A stretch of DNA of 64,000 nt, from positions 1 through 64,000 of the forward strand of contig JAPLJP010000026.1 of assembly GCA_026388535.1 (NCBI GenBank). The letters run 5' to 3'. Of the stretch, positions 60,509-64,000 are shown piece after piece (position 1 is the stretch's first letter; every line of letters starts with the position of its first letter). The stretch is from Deltaproteobacteria bacterium. Lineage in GTDB: Bacteria; Desulfobacterota; Syntrophia; Syntrophales; Smithellaceae. The translations under genes and the position numbers were made by a program. The notes beneath the pieces are model-generated. The model was not told the origin of the DNA. It was given only the letters and a program-made list of their open reading frames with translations, and searched no databases.

Positions 60509-61300
60509 TTATAAGCTATTCTGAATTCCAAGTTTATAAATATCCGCTCGGCAGTATTCTTTAAAGCCCGCCCGTATGTAAACCTTCGCCCCCAATGGCG
60601 TTGCCTGCAGAATTACATCTTTAAACCCAACGTCTTTCGCGGCTTGCATCGCGGCTTGCGTGATCATGAGGCCGAATCCTTTATTTCTGTATGCGGGGAG
60701 AGTAGATACATAGTATATTCCCGCTGAATTGTTATGCGTGAAAAGTAGCGAGGTGGCTACCGGTTTTCCCTTAAAATAGGCGAGAAAAAGCTTTTGTGGT
60801 GATTGTGCGCCAAGATCAAATAAAGAAACAAAAGCGCCATACTGTTCTCGGGCACGCGGGGGCATTTCAAAACCATGAAAAGAAATATCTCCCCAGACAA
60901 GCAAATCGTTTTTATTTTTAACTGGAGAGATTGTTATATTGTCAGGAAGTTGCCCCTCTGATTCCGAATCGTTTAAATCCGCGGCCATACAAGGCACTTT
61001 TTCAATCAAACGCAATCCAGCGTCTTGTAACTGGCCCCTGGTTTCAGGTGATTGTCCTCAGGGATATATCCACCACCAGAAACGCAGATTTATTTTTTGG
61101 TAAATTTCAATTATGTCCGCGATGGCCTTGGCGTTATCATTATTTAAAGGTTTTTCATTCCATGCCCAGTTGATATCGGAAATAGATATGCCGGTGTTCA
61201 TTGCCCAAATTGATTCGATATTACTAATAGAGGAATTTAAGCTTCCCCAGTATCGGCTAACGGCAAAAAAATTATCTTCAATATGTTTGATTAAATTCAT
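60509..61300 (-). CDS. GNAT acetyltransferase interrupted by one in-frame TGA (selenocysteine, recoding or nonsense; shown as two ORFs in the track)
   Basis: ORFs 61058..61300 and 60509..61015 share a reading frame; only stop between them is TGA at 61060-61058; joined reading ..RFWWWIYP-TGA-GQSPETRGQLQDAGLRLIEKVPCMAADL... Confidence 0.7.
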
Positions 61301-61975
61301 TTAAGCAATGCGGGATTGTCTTGTCCAGCTTGAACTTTTCCAAAGCGGGTCGATATAATCGTGACTATCCGCTGCAGGATTCAAACCGCACTTTAGCGCG
61401 AAGTGACGATGTAAGGCAAGGCATCCAGTTAATTCGGGATGAAATACGGTTACCAAAATATTTTCGCTTTCCGCCGCCGCTATATAATCGTCAATTTTTA
61501 AAAGGACATTAATTTCTTTGCCCACAGAAATAATTTTGGGTGCGCGAATAAAAGTCAGAGGTATTGGTTTAGCGGAGATAGCGGGAATCAGAGCTTCACT
61601 GACAAAACTATCGAGCTGACTGCCGAAGCCGTTACGTTCGATTACAATATCTATCAAATTCAGGCAGGAACTTTCGCCGACAACTTCCCTTGCCAGTAAA
61701 ATTGCTCCCGCGCAAGTGCCCCAAATTTTCATGCCCCGGCGATGAGCCTGAAGCAGGACTTCCTTGATTTCAAAAATATTAAGCAGTCTGAAAAGGCAGG
61801 AACTTTCACCACCGGGAATTATTAAGCCGGCCAGATCGGCGAAATCAGAGGGCTGTTTTACTTTTTTATAAGCGACGCCCAGTCTTTCCAGATGTTCCAG
61901 ATGCTCGTGCACTCCGCCTTGCAGATCCAGAACGCCGATTACAGACGGCTTGTTACTCACTAAATGCAGAGTCAT
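61301..61975 (-). CDS. pdxT: Pyridoxal 5'-phosphate synthase glutaminase subunit (start at ATG 61975)
   Basis: SVIGVLDLQGGVHEHLEHLERLG..LIIPGGESSCLFRLL..MKIWGTCAGAILLA..VFHPEL. Confidence 0.93.
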   Translation of the reverse strand: MTLHLVSNKPSVIGVLDLQGGVHEHLEHLERLGVAYKKVKQPSDFADLAGLIIPGGESSCLFRLLNIFEIKEVLLQAHRRGMKIWGTCAGAILLAREVVGESSCLNLIDIVIERNGFGSQLDSFVSEALIPAISAKPIPLTFIRAPKIISVGKEINVLLKIDDYIAAAESENILVTVFHPELTGCLALHRHFALKCGLNPAADSHDYIDPLWKSSSWTRQSRIA

Positions 61976-61980
61976 AAAAA

Positions 61981-62862
61981 TTACCAGCCCCGTCCGGCCA
62001 AAATCTGTTCGGGTGGAATTTGCGAAATTTCCAGACCGGGCATTGCTTCCCCTATGCCTATTGAAGCTTCCAGTACCTTTTTCGGATCGTTGAAATAAGC
62101 TGTTGCTTTGACGATGGCCCTTGCGCGCAGAGCCGGATCGGCTGATTTGAAAATGCCGGAGCCGACAAAAACTCCGTCGCATCCTAACTGCATCATCAGC
62201 GCCGCATCCGCTGGTGTGGCAATACCGCCCGCTGCGAAATTAACCACCGGCAGACGTCCTAATTCCTTTACCTTTAAGGCCAGTTCATAGGGAAGGCCGT
62301 TTGTTTTGGCAAATCCGGTTACTTCCTCCACCGGCATTTGCGCCAGTTGGCGGATTTCACGGTTCATTGTTCTCATGTGGCGGACAGCTTCGACAACATT
62401 CCCCGTTCCCGCTTCACCTTTAGTGCGGATCATAGCCGCGCCTTCGGCAATCCGGCGCAGAGCCTCGCCAAGATTTCGCGCGCCGCAGACAAAAGGAATC
62501 GAAAATTTTGTCTTATCAATATGGCATTCTTCATCAGCCGGAGTCAAAACTTCGCTTTCATCTATATAATCAATACGTAAAGCTTCCAGAATTTGCGCTT
62601 CCACAAAATGACCGATACGAGCTTTGGCCATCACCGGAATTTTTACGGATTTTTTGATTGCGGCAATCATCGAAGGGTCGGACATTCTGGCCACGCCGCC
62701 ATCTTTGCGGATATCGGCGGGTACGCGCTCTAAAGCCATAACAGCTACGGCCCCCGCTTCTTCCGCGATTTTTGCCTGTTCAACATTGGTTACATCCATA
62801 ATGACGCCGCCTTTGAGCATTTGCGCCAGCTGGACATTCAGTTCATATCTTTTTGCATCCAC
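61981..62862 (-). CDS. pdxS: Pyridoxal 5'-phosphate synthase lyase subunit
   Basis: [50 protein letters not shown]. Confidence 0.98.
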   Translation of the reverse strand: MDAKRYELNVQLAQMLKGGVIMDVTNVEQAKIAEEAGAVAVMALERVPADIRKDGGVARMSDPSMIAAIKKSVKIPVMAKARIGHFVEAQILEALRIDYIDESEVLTPADEECHIDKTKFSIPFVCGARNLGEALRRIAEGAAMIRTKGEAGTGNVVEAVRHMRTMNREIRQLAQMPVEEVTGFAKTNGLPYELALKVKELGRLPVVNFAAGGIATPADAALMMQLGCDGVFVGSGIFKSADPALRARAIVKATAYFNDPKKVLEASIGIGEAMPGLEISQIPPEQILAGRGW

Positions 62863-62929
62863 TTTAATTTGCCTCCTGACTTAATTCACTTATTATAATA
62901 CTTCACAAGATTATTGCCTAGTGAATAAA

Positions 62930-63709
62930 TTACCAGAGCATCCTTGTTTTTATTTTTTGTTCATACAGATATTTCTTAATTTCTTCAATAGTATAGGTAC
63001 GGTAATGCACCATCGAAGCGATTAATGCCGCGTCGGCATTGCCTTTTGTCAATACTTCCGCCAGATGTTCAGGTTTTCCCGCGCCTCCGGACGCAATCAC
63101 CGGAATACGCACATTTTCGGAAATCATTGCTGTTAAATTCAATTCATAGCCGTTTTGTGTACCGTCAGCATCAATGGAATTCAAGCAAATTTCACCGGCG
63201 CCCAAGTTCTCCGCTTCCTTTGCCCACCACAAAGCGTCAATGCCGGTAAATTTTCTGCCGCCGTGAATTACCATTTCGTAGCCCGAAGGAATCGTGCCGG
63301 ATACTTCTACTTTTTTTACATCCATGCCCAGCACAACACACTGAATGCCGAAAGCTTTCGCTCCTTGTGTGATGATTTTAGGTTCATCCACCGCGGCGGA
63401 ATTAACGCTGACTTTTTCCGCTCCGGCTAAGATAACGCGGCGCATATCTTCCAGATTGCGGATGCCGCCGCCTACGGAAAACGGGATAAAAATCGTCTCG
63501 GCCACGCGCCGCACCACATCAATCATAATGTCGCGCTTGTCGGACGATGCCGTTATATCGTAAAAAACAATTTCATCCGCGCCCTGTTCATAATATTCCC
63601 GCGCGGCTTCCACCGGATCGCCGATATCCACATTGCCTTTGAATTTGATGCCCTTGGTTAGCTTACCGTCGCGCACGTCCAGGCAGGGAATAATTCGTTT
63701 ACTAAGCAT
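62930..63709 (-). CDS. hisF: Imidazole glycerol phosphate synthase subunit HisF (start [12 protein letters not shown])
   Basis: [61 protein letters not shown]. Confidence 0.98.
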   Translation of the reverse strand: MLSKRIIPCLDVRDGKLTKGIKFKGNVDIGDPVEAAREYYEQGADEIVFYDITASSDKRDIMIDVVRRVAETIFIPFSVGGGIRNLEDMRRVILAGAEKVSVNSAAVDEPKIITQGAKAFGIQCVVLGMDVKKVEVSGTIPSGYEMVIHGGRKFTGIDALWWAKEAENLGAGEICLNSIDADGTQNGYELNLTAMISENVRIPVIASGGAGKPEHLAEVLTKGNADAALIASMVHYRTYTIEEIKKYLYEQKIKTRMLW

Positions 63710-63714
63710 GACGG

Positions 63715-63830
63715 CCTCGCAAAACGTCCATATGCTGTGTTGCGCTGCGTCCCTCGTTTTTGCGGCGTACACCAAAGTATGCCTCACGCCTCGTGCCTTG
63801 CCTCTGGCGCTTTTTGCAAGGTCGTCCGTA
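63715..63830. repeat. R3 intergenic repeat, copy 2
   Basis: TGTTGCGCTGCGTCCCTCGTTTTTGCGGCGTACACCAAAGTATGCCTCACGCCTCGTGCCTTGCCTCTGGCGCTTTTTGCAAGG; same layout as 19510-19640. Confidence 0.6.
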
Positions 63831-63858
63831 ATTACACTTACTTTGATTTTTCATAACT

Positions 63859-64000
63859 TCACTGAGCATTGCCCCTCCAAGCGCAGAAATTCCTCAAAAT
63901 CTGTAAGCCGGGACGCCCGCTTTTTTCCGGGTGAAACTGCATGGCCACAAGATTTTCTTTGGCCAGAACCGAACAGAAATCCATGCCGTAATCGGTTATA
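63859..64000 (-). CDS. hisH: Imidazole glycerol phosphate synthase subunit HisH, C-terminal fragment (runs off window)
   Basis: Minus-strand translation ..[46 protein letters not shown]; next to hisF. Confidence 0.9.
   Translation of the reverse strand, partial: ITDYGMDFCSVLAKENLVAMQFHPEKSGRPGLQILRNFCAWRGNAQ

Noticed and set aside
61976-62182. N-terminal 69-residue extension of the pdxT ORF
   Set aside because: Lies inside pdxS in another frame; the true PdxT start is MTLHLVSNKPSVIGVLDLQGG.

Overview
64 kb chromosomal window with no rRNA, tRNA or CRISPR seen. Gene content and codon style suggest a Desulfobacterota (Syntrophales-like) anaerobe; that is an inference and was not tested. Order: gyrB (5' truncated)-gyrA; an archease fused to a TM/coiled-coil/TPR segment, next to rtcB; a class I HMG-CoA reductase; signal peptidase I; ACT protein/PaaK; NUDIX, thioredoxin and YbaK; an ACAD-EtfB-EtfA-nitronate monooxygenase operon; QueG-like/MFS; a tandem ThyX-like protein; murI; MaoC; flavodoxin-ferredoxin; a LysA-like decarboxylase; PiT/DUF47; a GNAT + two ATP-grasp ligases + lysine-2,3-aminomutase-like radical SAM cluster; mutM; a ~22 kb acyl-CoA catabolism region bounded by two near-identical palindromic operators (TetR gene at one end); HtrA; a GNAT gene with an in-frame TGA; pdxT/pdxS; hisF; hisH (truncated). 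Main unexplained signals: (1) a dispersed family of paired hairpins whose 10-bp stem varies between copies but stays self-complementary around a conserved 12-nt loop (R1); (2) a second hairpin repeat (R2) that creates false N-terminal ORF extensions; (3) the KamA/ATP-grasp/ATP-grasp/GNAT cluster, a candidate biosynthetic system for a small amide or peptide; (4) the duplicated operator/promoter modules around the lipid-catabolism region; (5) a perfect parS-like 16-mer. Everything was read by eye; no searches were run.
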